Source of the DNA: Bacteroidaceae bacterium
Lineage (GTDB): Bacteria > Bacteroidota > Bacteroidia > Bacteroidales > Bacteroidaceae
Assembly: GCA_017468985.1 (NCBI GenBank)
Contig: JAFUHF010000030.1
Span: 1 to 35,243, forward strand
Length of the DNA: 35,243 bases
Reading direction: 5' to 3'
Positions 8,542 to 17,420 of this stretch are shown piece by piece; position 1 is the first letter of the stretch; each line of letters begins with the position of its first letter. The translations under genes were made by a program, and so were the position numbers. A model generated the notes under the pieces. It was given only the letters and a program-made list of their open reading frames with translations. It was not told where the DNA came from and searched no databases.

Positions 8542-9468
8542 ATGATTAACAGAGAGTTAATAAGATTGAAGATAGTTCAGCTGGCGTATGCTGACTATAA
8601 AAACAGTGGTAAGTCATTCGACTCGGCAATGAAAGAGCTTACCTTTAGTCTTTCTAAGGCCTATGATTTATACCATTATTTATTATTGCTGATCACGAAC
8701 ATTACGGATTATGCCGAAAAACGCTATGAGTCGCTCAGCAACCGTTTGGTCAAGATAGGGAACGATCTGCTGCCCAATCCGCGTTTGGTGAACAACCGCT
8801 TTGCCATGCAGCTTGCGAGCAACAAGCAGTTGACGAAGTTTGAGGAGAGCCGGCAGACTTTTCGCTGGACCGATGCCGAAGACGTGATACGCAGCCTTTA
8901 CAAAGACATAACGGAGAGCCCCCTCTATGAGCAGTACTTGGCCAATGAGGAGGACAGCTACAATGTGGACCGCGAGTTTTGGCGCAAGGCTTACAAGACG
9001 TTTATCTTTGCTAATGAAAGGATTGACACCGTGCTAGAGGAGTGGTGCCTCTATTGGAACGATGACAAGGAACTCATTGATACCTTTGTGCTGAAAACCA
9101 TTAAGCGGTTTGAAGAAAGCAATGGGGCCGACCAGCCGCTGTTGCCGGCTTACAGCGAAGACGAGGATCAGGAGTTTGCCGGTCGACTGTTTCAGACCAT
9201 CCTGTCGCATCGTTCGGAATATGAGGAGATCATCCGCGAGAACACGCAGAATTGGGACTTCAGTCGCATTGCCGTGATGGACGTGGTGATCATGATGTGT
9301 GCATTGGCCGAAATCATCAGCTTTCCCTCGATTGACATCCGAGTAACGATGAATGAATATCTCAATCTGGCCAAGCTCTACAGCTCTCCCAAAAGTGCTC
9401 CCTTTATCAACGGTGTGCTGGATCACGCTGTGCATTCCCTGAAAGAAGAACAAAAGTTATTTAAATAA
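8542..9468 (+). CDS. nusB: Transcription antitermination factor NusB, long Bacteroidota form
   Basis: NusB binds boxA RNA with NusE (S10) to promote antitermination on rRNA operons. With the start at 8542 (MINRELIRLKIVQLAYADYKN) the protein has 308 residues, about twice the classical NusB; Bacteroidota members carry a long helical insertion in the first two thirds. The C-terminal part matches the NusB core: NWDFSRIAVMDVVIMMCALAEII, VTMNEYLNLAKLYSSPKSAPFINGVLDHAVHSL. The start is chosen because the -7 box at 8502-8509 lies after the alternative ATG at 8497. It opens nusB-yajC-ybbR-coaE, with yajC 9 bp downstream. Confidence 0.93.
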   Translation: MINRELIRLKIVQLAYADYKNSGKSFDSAMKELTFSLSKAYDLYHYLLLLITNITDYAEKRYESLSNRLVKIGNDLLPNPRLVNNRFAMQLASNKQLTKFEESRQTFRWTDAEDVIRSLYKDITESPLYEQYLANEEDSYNVDREFWRKAYKTFIFANERIDTVLEEWCLYWNDDKELIDTFVLKTIKRFEESNGADQPLLPAYSEDEDQEFAGRLFQTILSHRSEYEEIIRENTQNWDFSRIAVMDVVIMMCALAEIISFPSIDIRVTMNEYLNLAKLYSSPKSAPFINGVLDHAVHSLKEEQKLFK

Positions 9469-9477
9469 GAATCAAGT

Positions 9478-9822
9478 ATGACAACTCAGTTAATCGTTTG
9501 GTTACAGGCTGCCGGTGGTGCACCGGCAGGTTCGGGTTTTGGTTTTTGGATCATGATCATTGCGCTGTTTGCCATCATGTATTTCTTCATGATCAGACCA
9601 CAGCAGAAGAAGCAGAAGGAAATAGAGAAGTTCCGCAAGGCACTCCATGTGGGACAGGAAGTGATTTCTGCCGGTGGGCTGCATGGCACTATCCGTCAGA
9701 TCGACGAGGCGGAAAACATCATCGTCTTGGAAATTGCAAAGGATGTGAAGGTGCGCATTGACCGCAACTGCATCTATGCCGATGCTGCAAGTGCACAGCA
9801 GCAACAAGCAGAAAAGAAATAA
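9478..9822 (+). CDS. yajC: Preprotein translocase subunit YajC
   Basis: Small inner-membrane partner of SecDF in the Sec translocase. The 114-residue protein has one N-terminal transmembrane helix (FGFWIMIIALFAIMYFFMI, residues 21-39) followed directly by the family signature RPQQKKQKE. A cytoplasmic domain comes next, with VGQEVISAGGLHGTIRQID and the conserved hydrophobic and Asp positions, and a Gln/Lys-rich end. It is 9 bp from nusB and 24 bp from the YbbR gene, within one operon. Confidence 0.97.
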   Translation: MTTQLIVWLQAAGGAPAGSGFGFWIMIIALFAIMYFFMIRPQQKKQKEIEKFRKALHVGQEVISAGGLHGTIRQIDEAENIIVLEIAKDVKVRIDRNCIYADAASAQQQQAEKK

Positions 9823-9846
9823 TCCCCTATCTCTTAGGCATTCCGC

Positions 9847-10836
9847 ATGGGCGGTTTTGCAAGAAAATGGATTAGAATAAGGAAGCTTCTTTCCCAAATG
9901 AGGGACAGAAACTCCCTTGTGTTCTTATTCTTTTTGGCACTGTCGGCCGCATTCTGGTTTTTCCTGGCACTTAGCGACGAATATGAAAGGGAATTTTCCG
10001 TGGCATTGAAGCTGCGCGGAGTGCCCAACAATGTGGTGATCACTACTGACTTGCCATCATCCTTCCGCGTGGTGCTCAAGGACCGCGGTAGCCAACTGCT
10101 CAACTACGAATATGCCGGACTGCCCACCGTGAATCTGGACTTCAAGAATTACGACCAGCAATCGGGCCATGTGGTGGTACCAACGGCCGACCTTACCAAA
10201 CGCCTTACGCAGAAGTTGGCACCCACAACGAAACTGGTGTCGTTTCGCCGCACGGCGTTGGAGTATTATTACAATTATGGGCTGAATGTGAAGATGCCTG
10301 TTGCACTGAAGTCTACGCTGAAGCCGGAGCGCTTCTATGGCATATCGTCGGTGAGCGTAGCGCCCGATTCCGTCACGGTGTATGCGGCAAAGAGTATTTT
10401 AGACACCATGCGTTTGGCGAAGACCGTACCGCTTTATCTGACCAATATTTCGGAGAGCACCACAGAGGAGGTGGCTCTCCAGACGGTGCCCGGTGTGAAG
10501 TTTGTGCCGGCTTCGGTGGATGTCAACATTAACGTAGACCAAATGACGGAAAAAACGGTAAGCGTGCCCGTGAGGTGGGTCAACTTTCCTGCTTCCAAGA
10601 TGCTGCGCACTTTTCCTACCAATGTGAAAATCATTTTTCAGGTGGGAATGAGCAATTACCGCAAAATCACTGCAGACGACTTTACCCTGGTGGTCAGGTA
10701 TGAAGACCTGCTCAAGGTGACCGACGGGAAGGTGCATCTTTCGTTGCGCTCGCTGCCTGCCGGCGTTTCGCATGTGCGCATTGTGCCCGATGTCGTAGAC
10801 TTTCTCATTGAAGATGTTACAGAAGAAGAGACTTAG
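9847..10836 (+). CDS. YbbR/CdaR-like membrane-anchored protein
   Basis: The 329-residue protein has one N-terminal transmembrane helix (VFLFFLALSAAFWFFLAL, about residues 25-42) and then repeated beta-rich extracytoplasmic YbbR-like modules. These contain the typical pattern of PxxVxVxG-type strands, for example FYGISSVSVAPDSVTVYAAKSILDTM and VKFVPASVDVNINVDQMTEKTVSVPV. In Firmicutes CdaR regulates the diadenylate cyclase CdaA. No such gene is in this window, so a role here is unproven. The 3' end overlaps coaE by 23 bp, implying translational coupling. Confidence 0.85.
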   Translation: MGGFARKWIRIRKLLSQMRDRNSLVFLFFLALSAAFWFFLALSDEYEREFSVALKLRGVPNNVVITTDLPSSFRVVLKDRGSQLLNYEYAGLPTVNLDFKNYDQQSGHVVVPTADLTKRLTQKLAPTTKLVSFRRTALEYYYNYGLNVKMPVALKSTLKPERFYGISSVSVAPDSVTVYAAKSILDTMRLAKTVPLYLTNISESTTEEVALQTVPGVKFVPASVDVNINVDQMTEKTVSVPVRWVNFPASKMLRTFPTNVKIIFQVGMSNYRKITADDFTLVVRYEDLLKVTDGKVHLSLRSLPAGVSHVRIVPDVVDFLIEDVTEEET

Positions 10837-11428
10837 CCTTGGCATCACGGGGGGCATTGGCAGCGGAAAGAGCTATGTATGTCGCATTTTGGAGCGTTTG
10901 CAAATCCCCGTATTCTATACTGACGAGGAGGCGCGCTGCGAGATGCTCTCCAATCCTCAGATTCATTCCCAGCTTTTCCATTTGCTTCAGGCCGACGTGC
11001 TGCTACCCACAGGGGAGCTCAATAAGCCTTTGATTTCGACCTTTATCCGCAGTGGTGAGGATGCCGCAACGGCGGTCAATGCCATTGTTCATCCGCAGGT
11101 GAGGATCCGCTTTCGTCGGTGGATGGCGCAGCAGGAGGCTCCGCTCGTGGCCATGGAGAGTGCCCTGCTGTTTGAATCCGGCTTCCAGAGCGAGGTGGAC
11201 TGGTCCGTGCTTGTTACGGCTCCGGAAGAAGTGCGCATTGCCAGGGTGATGGCGCGCGACGGCAAGAGCCGTGAGGAAGTGCTTCGCTGGATGGCATTAC
11301 AGATGAGCGAGGAACGTAAGGCGGAGCTTTCCAGCTTTGTGGTGCTCAACAATGGCAAGCATGACGTGGAGGTCCAGATTCGTAAGCTCACATCACGTCT
11401 CATGGCCCAAATCGCAGCTGAGGAATGA
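10814..11428 (+). CDS. coaE: Dephospho-CoA kinase
   Basis: Catalyses the last step of coenzyme A synthesis, phosphorylating dephospho-CoA with ATP in the cytoplasm. The 204-residue length is normal. The P-loop is near the N terminus (GITGGIGSGKS), followed by VFYTDEEAR, where the Asp belongs to the substrate site, and by HPQVRIRFRRW and VVAMESALLFESGF, which are typical of CoaE. I use the ATG at 10814; a TTG two codons earlier is less likely. It overlaps the YbbR gene by 23 bp and closes the nusB operon. Confidence 0.96.
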   Translation: MLQKKRLSLGITGGIGSGKSYVCRILERLQIPVFYTDEEARCEMLSNPQIHSQLFHLLQADVLLPTGELNKPLISTFIRSGEDAATAVNAIVHPQVRIRFRRWMAQQEAPLVAMESALLFESGFQSEVDWSVLVTAPEEVRIARVMARDGKSREEVLRWMALQMSEERKAELSSFVVLNNGKHDVEVQIRKLTSRLMAQIAAEE

Positions 11429-11447
11429 GTTTTTCAGGGTTGCCTCC

Positions 11448-11477
11448 TTGCTATTTCGGCCATAAGGCTTAACTTTG
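11448..11477 (+). promoter_or_regulatory. Promoter of the DUF5606 gene
   Basis: TTG (11448-11450), a 19-bp spacer, then TAACTTTG (11470-11477) fit the Bacteroidota promoter consensus. The box ends on the G of an in-frame GTG at 11477, ruling that GTG out as a start. Confidence 0.75.
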
Positions 11478-11515
11478 TGCCTCGAAAGTCAAAAAACAAA
11501 TCAAGCTTATCAATC

Positions 11516-11959
11516 ATGGAGAAAACCATATTATCAATCTCAGGAAAACCTGGCCTCTATGTGCTCTTGTCGCGTGGCAGGTCAACACTCATTGTGGAAT
11601 CGCTCGATGAGCAAAAGAAGCGTATGTCCGTAGGACTGCGCGATAAGGTGACGTCGCTCAACGACATTTCGATGTATACCGATGACGATGACGTGCTGCT
11701 CAGCAGCGTGTTCGACAATGTATTCAAGTTCAACGAAGGAAAGAAGGTGGACATTGACCCCAAGAAGGCTTCTAAGGAGGATTTGGCTAAGTTCATGGCC
11801 AAGGTCTTGCCACAGTATGACCGCGACCGCGTTTATCCCAACGACATTCGTAAGGTCATCAGTTGGTACAACATTCTTGTAGAGAATGGCATTACCGACT
11901 TTTCCACTCCCGATGAGGGTGCTGAGGAAGCTGCTGCAGAACCGCAGACCGAGGCTTGA
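11516..11959 (+). CDS. DUF5606-type conserved Bacteroidota protein
   Basis: Function unknown. The 147-residue cytoplasmic protein starts MEKTILSISGKPGLYVLLSRGRSTLIVESLD and has a central acidic stretch (YTDDDDVLLSSVFDNVF). A helical region follows (KASKEDLAKFMAKVLPQYDRDRVYPNDIRKVISWYNILVENGI), and the tail is Ala/Glu-rich. I recognise this as the DUF5606 family that commonly sits after coaE in Bacteroidales. The start at 11516 is preferred because the promoter's -7 box covers the alternative upstream GTG. It is followed by a strong 15-bp terminator hairpin. Confidence 0.85.
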   Translation: MEKTILSISGKPGLYVLLSRGRSTLIVESLDEQKKRMSVGLRDKVTSLNDISMYTDDDDVLLSSVFDNVFKFNEGKKVDIDPKKASKEDLAKFMAKVLPQYDRDRVYPNDIRKVISWYNILVENGITDFSTPDEGAEEAAAEPQTEA

Positions 11960-11980
11960 CCTGCTTATAATGAAGATTAG

Positions 11981-12019
11981 CATAAGGGGACATTCGCTAA
12001 AGGTGAATGTCCCCTTATG
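11981..12019. terminator. Strong bidirectional terminator hairpin
   Basis: CATAAGGGGACATTC (11981-11995) and GAATGTCCCCTTATG (12005-12019) form a perfect 15-bp stem with a 9-nt loop. It closes the DUF5606 transcript on the plus strand and could serve the decayed gene on the minus strand. Confidence 0.85.
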
Positions 12020-12161
12020 TTCAACCCAGATAGGTCATTAAACCAGAAAAGCAAGAACATGGTAGCTGCGAAGTCTCTCTTTATGCCATAGCAATCTTTC
12101 TTTTGGCATTTTGCAAAGCCAGTTATCTCGACGTAGCCCACTACGCTTTCTATGTATGACC
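12020..12161. other. Intergenic segment with an unassigned minus-strand reading frame
   Basis: A minus-strand frame without ATG runs from about 12182 to 11978. It contains FEQFVRSYIESVVGYVEIT and YGIKRDFAATMFLLFWFNDL. It looks protein-like, but I cannot assign a family. It could be the tail of a lost gene, or noise. Confidence 0.3.
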
Positions 12162-12791
12162 TTACAAACTGCTCAAAATAAAAATCACTCTGATATAAAG
12201 TCTAATAACTGATACGGGTTCAAATGGAGGGAATCCATGTGGTGTACGAAGTTCCCGTCTGGCGGCACTGGCGAAGTCGCAAAGCCGAAAAACGTTGCCC
12301 TTGCTGTCTGAAGCTTTTACTAACAAGTAGGGCTGCGGAAAAATATCGTCGGTAGACGAAGCCCTCTCTACCTTCAGCGAACTGATTTCCAATGCGCTCG
12401 ACTCGGTTTTATGGCGAAGCGTTGGTTACGGGCAAGCAATATCGGCCCCATGTATATCGACGCCTTACCCTCCAGATGTGTTGTGTCGGTCGTTGTCGCG
12501 GATGCCATGCCATATATTGGTGAAAGCCGTGCGATAGGTTGCCAGTAAATTCGCCGTATCAGGGTACAATGTTTTGGTGCGGCTCGTTTCTGCGGAAGTA
12601 CATCTGAATCATGCCCGGGTTGGCATACGGAGCTGAGAGCACCAATGCTCCATGTTATTCTCGAAGCGTTCGCCCATAGGGCCGCCCAAATCCATACTCA
12701 CGAGTGTTGCCTCCGTTCGAGATGATTGCATCAGCAACATGCCGCATATCATAAGCAGTAACATGCGCCACAAGTTCCTCGTTTCTTTCAT
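12162..12791 (-). pseudogene. Remnant of a secreted GH127/DUF1680-like glycosidase
   Basis: The start is intact: an ATG at 12791 gives a signal peptide (LWRMLLLMICGMLLMQSSRT) and then MDLGGPMGERFENNMEHWCSQL. A shifted frame continues with ANPGMIQMYFRRNEPHQNIVP, a TGA where Trp is expected, and YGEFTG. This order resembles the N-terminal region of DUF1680/beta-L-arabinofuranosidase-like proteins. Further on, other frames give GKASIYMGPILLARNQRF and PQPYLLVKASDSKGNVFRLCDFASA, resembling the C-terminal part of the same family. The whole is only about 630 bp, so the catalytic middle appears deleted as well as frameshifted. Family assignment is by remembered motifs and is tentative. Confidence 0.5.
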
Positions 12792-12824
12792 ATATCTGTT
12801 ATAATCGTTATCAGATGCCTTTCG

Positions 12825-13370
12825 TTAATTGTTGGTCGTATTTGTTATTGTTGGTGATATATTCGCATTTCGTGCAAACTCGAATAGAGCAGTTGGTAAA
12901 TGGCAGTAACCGTCTGGATTTTTTTCGAGATAGTCTTGATGATATTTTTCGGCTTTGTAGAAATTTACCAATGGTTGCTTTTCTACGGCAAGTGGCTCCT
13001 TGTATTTCAGCTGTTCTTCCTGCCAGACTGCTTCAATAACGGAAAGGTCGGCATCGTCAGTATAATAGATGCCTGTGCGATACTGTGTTCCGACATCGTG
13101 TGCTTGCTTGTTTACGCTGATGGGGTCGATGGCTTTGAAATACATCTTCAATAGAAAGCGTAAGTCAATCATTGTTGGGTCATAAACAATGCGGACAGTC
13201 TCAACGAAGCGAGTAGTGTCAGTACATACCTGTTCGTAAGTAGGATGCTCAGTGATTCCATTGGCATAGCCTACTTCTGTGAATACGACACCTTTGATTT
13301 GCTTAAAGTAGTGCTCTGTTCCCCAAAAGCATCCACCTGCCAGATAGATTTCCTTTGTATTTCCTTTCAT
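12825..13370 (-). CDS. msrA: Peptide-methionine (S)-S-oxide reductase
   Basis: Reduces methionine S-sulfoxide in proteins and free Met-SO, with thioredoxin as reductant. The 181-residue protein has the catalytic motif GGCFWGTEHYF with Cys14, and the conserved GYANG, HPTYEQVCTDTTRFVETVRIVYDP and GTQYRTGIYY segments. It ends KYHQDYLEKNPDGYCH, as in the family. No signal peptide is seen, so it should be cytoplasmic. It has no recognisable promoter of its own in the 74-bp gap after the peroxidase-nitroreductase gene, so the two probably form one oxidative-damage operon. The decayed glycosidase starts 33 bp downstream. Confidence 0.96.
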   Translation of the reverse strand: MKGNTKEIYLAGGCFWGTEHYFKQIKGVVFTEVGYANGITEHPTYEQVCTDTTRFVETVRIVYDPTMIDLRFLLKMYFKAIDPISVNKQAHDVGTQYRTGIYYTDDADLSVIEAVWQEEQLKYKEPLAVEKQPLVNFYKAEKYHQDYLEKNPDGYCHLPTALFEFARNANISPTITNTTNN

Positions 13371-13444
13371 TTTATGGCAATAGTCTTCTGATTTGATAAT
13401 AAGTATAATTCAATAACAACCTTGTCCCGTTAGTTTAATGAACA

Positions 13445-14587
13445 TTATTTGATGAATTTCACCTTGCTCTCGTCGCGTGGCTTTGCTTCTGGTTGCTCGT
13501 CTGGATAGCCCACGGCTATGATGTAGCATAGTTGGTAGTCGGTGGGGATGTCAAGACGGTCGAGGAAGAACTTCGCATTTGGATTAGTTTTCAGAAAACG
13601 TACGGGACCACCGAGACAGCATGTGCCGAGGCCCATTGACTGTGCAGCGAGAATAATGTTCTCACCCATCAGGCCTGCCTCAAGTTCTCCACCACCCTTG
13701 GTGGGCGTGCAGATGCAGATGAGATTAGGTGCATTGCGGAACATGTTCTTGAAGTTAGGATCGCGCTTCACCATGTCTGGATTGGCTTTTACGAAGACCT
13801 CGTTCACTTGTGCAATGAGCTTCGGTTCTTCTACTACTCGCACTTGCCACGACTGGGCGTTCATCCCATTCGGAGCATTGATGCCGCAGCGAATGAGCAT
13901 TTCTAACTTCTCATGTTCCACTGGACGGTCAAGATACTTACGTACGCTCCGTCTCGACATGATGGTACTGAGTACGGTATTAAGTTCCACCTGTACGTCG
14001 GTCTCGATTGTGGCGATTCTTTCCGTCGGCTCGTAGCGTTTCACTACGCGTCCGTCGCGACTGACGAGAAATTTGGAAAAATTCCATTTGATACTGGGCA
14101 TCTTGTCATAGTTGGCATCCTGCTTCCGCAACATCTCGTCCATGAGTTTCCCCGTCTTGTCAGTGAGGTCGAAACCACCGAAACCTTTTTGTGCTTTCAA
14201 GTAGGCATAGAGCGGTGACTCGTTGGGACCATTCACATCAATCTTGTCAAACTGAGGGAATTGAATATCGAAGTTTGCCGTGCAAAATTGGTGGATTTCC
14301 TGTATGGTCCCTGGGGCTTGTTCACCGAATTGGTTGCAAGGAAAGTCCAGAATCTCAAGCCCATCGTCGTGATACTTCTCGTAGAGTGCTTCAAGTTCTT
14401 TGTACTGTGGCGTGAATCCGCAACGTGTGGCAGTATTTACGATCAGCAATACCTTGCCCTTATATTCCGTTAGTAAAACGTCTTTTCCACTCTCGTTCTT
14501 CACTGTAAAGTCATACACACTTTCTTGTGCCGATGCCGTAAGAAGCGCCATAGCTACTATCAGGCAGATGCTCATTACTCTTTTCAT
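13445..14587 (-). CDS. Exported fusion of glutathione peroxidase and nitroreductase domains
   Basis: A single uninterrupted 380-residue ORF. Residues 1-20 form a signal peptide (CLIVAMALLTASAQE). Residues 22-200 are a glutathione peroxidase: NTATRCGFTP with peroxidatic Cys56, LDFPCNQFGEQ with Gln86, and IKWNFSKFLV with Trp168-Asn169 reconstruct the usual Cys-Gln-Trp-Asn tetrad. Residues 204-380 are a nitroreductase-family flavoprotein: IMSRRSVRKYLDRPV (FMN-phosphate binding), APNGMNAQSWQVRVVE, and AAQSMGLGTCCLGGPVRF. The peroxidase uses Cys, not selenocysteine, and such enzymes are normally thioredoxin-dependent. Nitroreductases are usually cytosolic, so an exported FMN domain is odd. The fused order suggests the flavin domain might supply electrons to the peroxidase; this is inference. 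Confidence 0.9.
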   Translation of the reverse strand: MKRVMSICLIVAMALLTASAQESVYDFTVKNESGKDVLLTEYKGKVLLIVNTATRCGFTPQYKELEALYEKYHDDGLEILDFPCNQFGEQAPGTIQEIHQFCTANFDIQFPQFDKIDVNGPNESPLYAYLKAQKGFGGFDLTDKTGKLMDEMLRKQDANYDKMPSIKWNFSKFLVSRDGRVVKRYEPTERIATIETDVQVELNTVLSTIMSRRSVRKYLDRPVEHEKLEMLIRCGINAPNGMNAQSWQVRVVEEPKLIAQVNEVFVKANPDMVKRDPNFKNMFRNAPNLICICTPTKGGGELEAGLMGENIILAAQSMGLGTCCLGGPVRFLKTNPNAKFFLDRLDIPTDYQLCYIIAVGYPDEQPEAKPRDESKVKFIK

Positions 14588-14619
14588 ATAGATGTGTTAT
14601 CGTATTCAATATTCGCTTG

Positions 14620-14627
14620 CAAAGTTA
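14620..14627 (-). promoter_or_regulatory. -7 box of the peroxidase-nitroreductase/msrA operon
   Basis: TAACTTTG on the minus strand matches TAnnTTTG, 32 bp before the ATG at 14587. The -33 element is not clear. Confidence 0.6.
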
Positions 14628-14714
14628 ATGAAAAGCCGTGAAACTCATGATAGTTTGTACAATGTTATTTATCAATAAGACCTAATTGATGAAATGAAGT
14701 ACTGAGAAAAGAAT

Positions 14715-14751
14715 AACGGGGCATCGGCCTATGATAGGCAGATGTCCCGTT
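14715..14751 (-). terminator. clpB terminator
   Basis: AACGGGGCATC (14715-14725) pairs with GATGTCCCGTT (14741-14751), 11 bp with one G-T wobble. An inner GCCT/AGGC stem extends the fold. On the minus strand it lies 56 bp past the clpB stop and is followed by ATTCTTTTCTC. Confidence 0.75.
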
Positions 14752-14807
14752 TCGTTATGATGAAATAGAAATGTTTTTCGTTGGATTTCATCCTTCGCCT
14801 TCTTTGC

Positions 14808-17420
14808 TCATGGCTTAACGAAAGCGTTTGTGAACATGATGGTGTCGTTCTTCGCTTCGGCAACTATCGGCTTTGTGCGGTCGAGATGGCCGGAGAGAAT
14901 GGTCTTGCTCAGGTCGTTGAGCAGGTCGCGCTGTATGGCTCGCTTCACGGGGCGTGCTCCAAATTCAGGATCGTAGCCGGCCTTGCCAAGCAGACGGACA
15001 GCGTCGTCGGTCACTTGCAGCGTGATGCCGTTCTCTTGTAGGTGGCGGCTCACGATGCCGATCTGAATGCGTACAATGTCTTCTATCTGGCTCTGGTTGA
15101 GTGGCTCGAACATGATGATCTCGTCTATACGGTTCAGAAACTCTGGGCGGATGGTCTTCTTGAGCATGCTCATCACTTCGCGCTTGGTGTCCTCAAGTAT
15201 CACCACTTTTTCGGCATCGTTCTTGCGACTCATTTCGTCGAAGCGGCTTTGGATGTACTGGCTGCCCATGTTGCTGGTCATGATGATGATGGTGTTCTTG
15301 AAGTTCACCACGCGCCCCTTGTTGTCGGTGAGACGGCCGTCGTCGAGCACTTGCAGCAGTATGTTGAATACGTCGGGGTGGGCTTTCTCAATCTCGTCGA
15401 ATAGTACTACGGAGTAGGGCTTGCGCCGTACGGCCTCGGTGAGCTGTCCGCCTTCGTCGTAACCCACGTAGCCTGGAGGTGCTCCGATGAGCCGCGACAC
15501 GCTGAACTTCTCCTGATATTCGCTCATGTCGATGCGCGTCATCATACTCTCGTCGTTGAAGAGGTATTCGGCCAAAGCCTTGGCCAGCTCCGTCTTACCC
15601 ACACCGGTGGTGCCGAGGAAGATGAAAGAACCGATAGGCCTTTTGGGGTCCTGCACACCGGCGCGGCTGCGGCGAACGGCATCGCTCACGGCCTGAATGG
15701 CTTCGTCCTGACCGATAACGCGCTTGTGGAGCTCAGCTTCCATGTTGAGCAGCTTCTCGCGTTCGCTCTGCAACATGCGGCTTACGGGAATGCCCGTCCA
15801 TCGGCTCACCACTTCGGCAATATCGTCGGCCGTGACCTCTTCCTTGATCATGGCACTGCCGCCCTGAGCTTCTGCCAATTGCTGCTGAATGTGGTCGATG
15901 TCCTGTTCAAGCTGGCGCAGTTTACCGTAGCGGATTTCGGCTACGTGCTCGTAGTTGCCTTCGCGCTCGGCGCGGTCGGCTTCGAACTTCAGGTTCTCGA
16001 TCTCTTGCTTGTGCTGCTGAATCTTGTCTACCATGGCCTTTTCGCTCTGCCACTTTGCGCGCTGGCTCTGCTCCTGTTCGCGCAGGTCGCTGATTTCCTT
16101 GCCCAGCTGCTCCAGTTTACCGTCGTCGCCTTCGCGCTTAATGGCTTCGCGTTCTATCTCCAACTGCCTGAGGCGGCGCACTGTTTCGTCGAGCTCTTCG
16201 GGCAGGGAGTCGCGCTCCATACGCAGCTTGGCCGCGGCTTCATCCATGAGGTCAATGGCCTTGTCGGGCAGGAAACGGTCGCTGATATATCGTTGGGACA
16301 GCTGCACGGTGGCTATCACGGCATCGTCCTGAATCCTCACCTTGTGGTGATTCTCGTAGCGCTCCTTCAGTCCGCGCAGTATGCTGATGCTGTCCTCCGT
16401 GCTCGGTTCGTCCACCATCACGATTTGGAACCTCCGCTCCAAAGCCTTGTCCTTTTCGAAGTATTTCTGATACTCGTCGAGCGTGGTGGCTCCGATGGTG
16501 CGTATCTCGCCGCGGCTCAGGGCTGGTTTCAGTATGTTGGCAGCGTCCATGGCTCCCTCGCTCTTTCCGGCACCCACTAAGGTGTGGATTTCGTCAATGA
16601 AGAGGATGATGTTGCCATCGCTTTTCTTTACTTCGCTCACCACGCTTTTCAGCCTTTCTTCAAACTCTCCCTTATACTTCGCTCCGGCGATGAGGGCACC
16701 CATGTCGAGTGAGAAGAGGCGTTTGTTGCGCAGATTTTCAGGCACGTCGCCCTTCATGATGCGCTCGGCCAGACCCTCCACGATGGCGGTCTTACCCGTT
16801 CCCGGTTCACCGATCAGGATAGGGTTGTTCTTGGTGCGTCGGCTCAGTATCTGGAGCACGCGTCGTATCTCGTCGTCGCGACCGATGACGGGGTCCAGCT
16901 TGCCTTCGCGAGCATCTTTTACGAGGTCGTGGGCATACTTCTGCAGTGACTGATAGGTGTCTTCGGCCGTCTGGCTGCTGACCTTGCTGCCGCCGCGCAG
17001 TTCCTGAATGGCTTTGCGCAGTCCTTCGGCCGTCATTGCGCTGTCCTTCAGTATGCCGCTCACGGTGCTTTTTACCTCAAGCAATGCCTGTATCAAGGCC
17101 TCAATGCCTGTAAAGTCGTCACCCTGCTTTTGGGCCACATCTTCGGCTTTCGAAAGTACCTGCTGCATGGTGGTGGAAAGGTAAGGCTGTCCGCCTTCCA
17201 CCTTGGGCAGCGACCGGAGCTGACTCTCCAAGATAGATTGCAGCTGTTGGCGGTTGATGCTCAGTTTGCTAAATAGGAACTGGGTAACGTTCTCGCCCAC
17301 TTCCATGATACCATAGAGCAGGTGTTCGGGCTCAATGGCCTGCTGGCCTCTCTGCGAAGCGCATCTCAGTGCGGTCTGTATGGCTTCTTGTGCTTTGATG
17401 GTATATTTGTCGATGTTCAT
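14808..17420 (-). CDS. clpB: ATP-dependent protein disaggregase ClpB
   Basis: Hexameric AAA+ chaperone that threads aggregated proteins through its pore together with DnaK. From the ATG at 17420 ([18 protein letters not shown]) it has 870 residues, the normal length. In order: the Clp N-domain (two repeats), AAA-1 with Walker A GEPGTGKT and Walker [15 protein letters not shown], the long middle coiled coil rich in Glu, Arg and Gln (about residues 390-530), AAA-2 with GTTGVGKT and [14 protein letters not shown], and the C-terminal D2 small domain. Another in-frame ATG 23 codons upstream would add a stretch unlike ClpB. Upstream, TACTATTTG (17505-17497, minus) is an imperfect -7 box with a 3-nt spacer. 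Confidence 0.98.
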   Translation of the reverse strand: MNIDKYTIKAQEAIQTALRCASQRGQQAIEPEHLLYGIMEVGENVTQFLFSKLSINRQQLQSILESQLRSLPKVEGGQPYLSTTMQQVLSKAEDVAQKQGDDFTGIEALIQALLEVKSTVSGILKDSAMTAEGLRKAIQELRGGSKVSSQTAEDTYQSLQKYAHDLVKDAREGKLDPVIGRDDEIRRVLQILSRRTKNNPILIGEPGTGKTAIVEGLAERIMKGDVPENLRNKRLFSLDMGALIAGAKYKGEFEERLKSVVSEVKKSDGNIILFIDEIHTLVGAGKSEGAMDAANILKPALSRGEIRTIGATTLDEYQKYFEKDKALERRFQIVMVDEPSTEDSISILRGLKERYENHHKVRIQDDAVIATVQLSQRYISDRFLPDKAIDLMDEAAAKLRMERDSLPEELDETVRRLRQLEIEREAIKREGDDGKLEQLGKEISDLREQEQSQRAKWQSEKAMVDKIQQHKQEIENLKFEADRAEREGNYEHVAEIRYGKLRQLEQDIDHIQQQLAEAQGGSAMIKEEVTADDIAEVVSRWTGIPVSRMLQSEREKLLNMEAELHKRVIGQDEAIQAVSDAVRRSRAGVQDPKRPIGSFIFLGTTGVGKTELAKALAEYLFNDESMMTRIDMSEYQEKFSVSRLIGAPPGYVGYDEGGQLTEAVRRKPYSVVLFDEIEKAHPDVFNILLQVLDDGRLTDNKGRVVNFKNTIIIMTSNMGSQYIQSRFDEMSRKNDAEKVVILEDTKREVMSMLKKTIRPEFLNRIDEIIMFEPLNQSQIEDIVRIQIGIVSRHLQENGITLQVTDDAVRLLGKAGYDPEFGARPVKRAIQRDLLNDLSKTILSGHLDRTKPIVAEAKNDTIMFTNAFVKP

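Noticed and set aside
15726-16580. Plus-strand open frame of 284 codons within clpB
   Set aside because: Antisense shadow of the ClpB middle domain and AAA-1; Leu/Ala-rich text without domain order or promoter.
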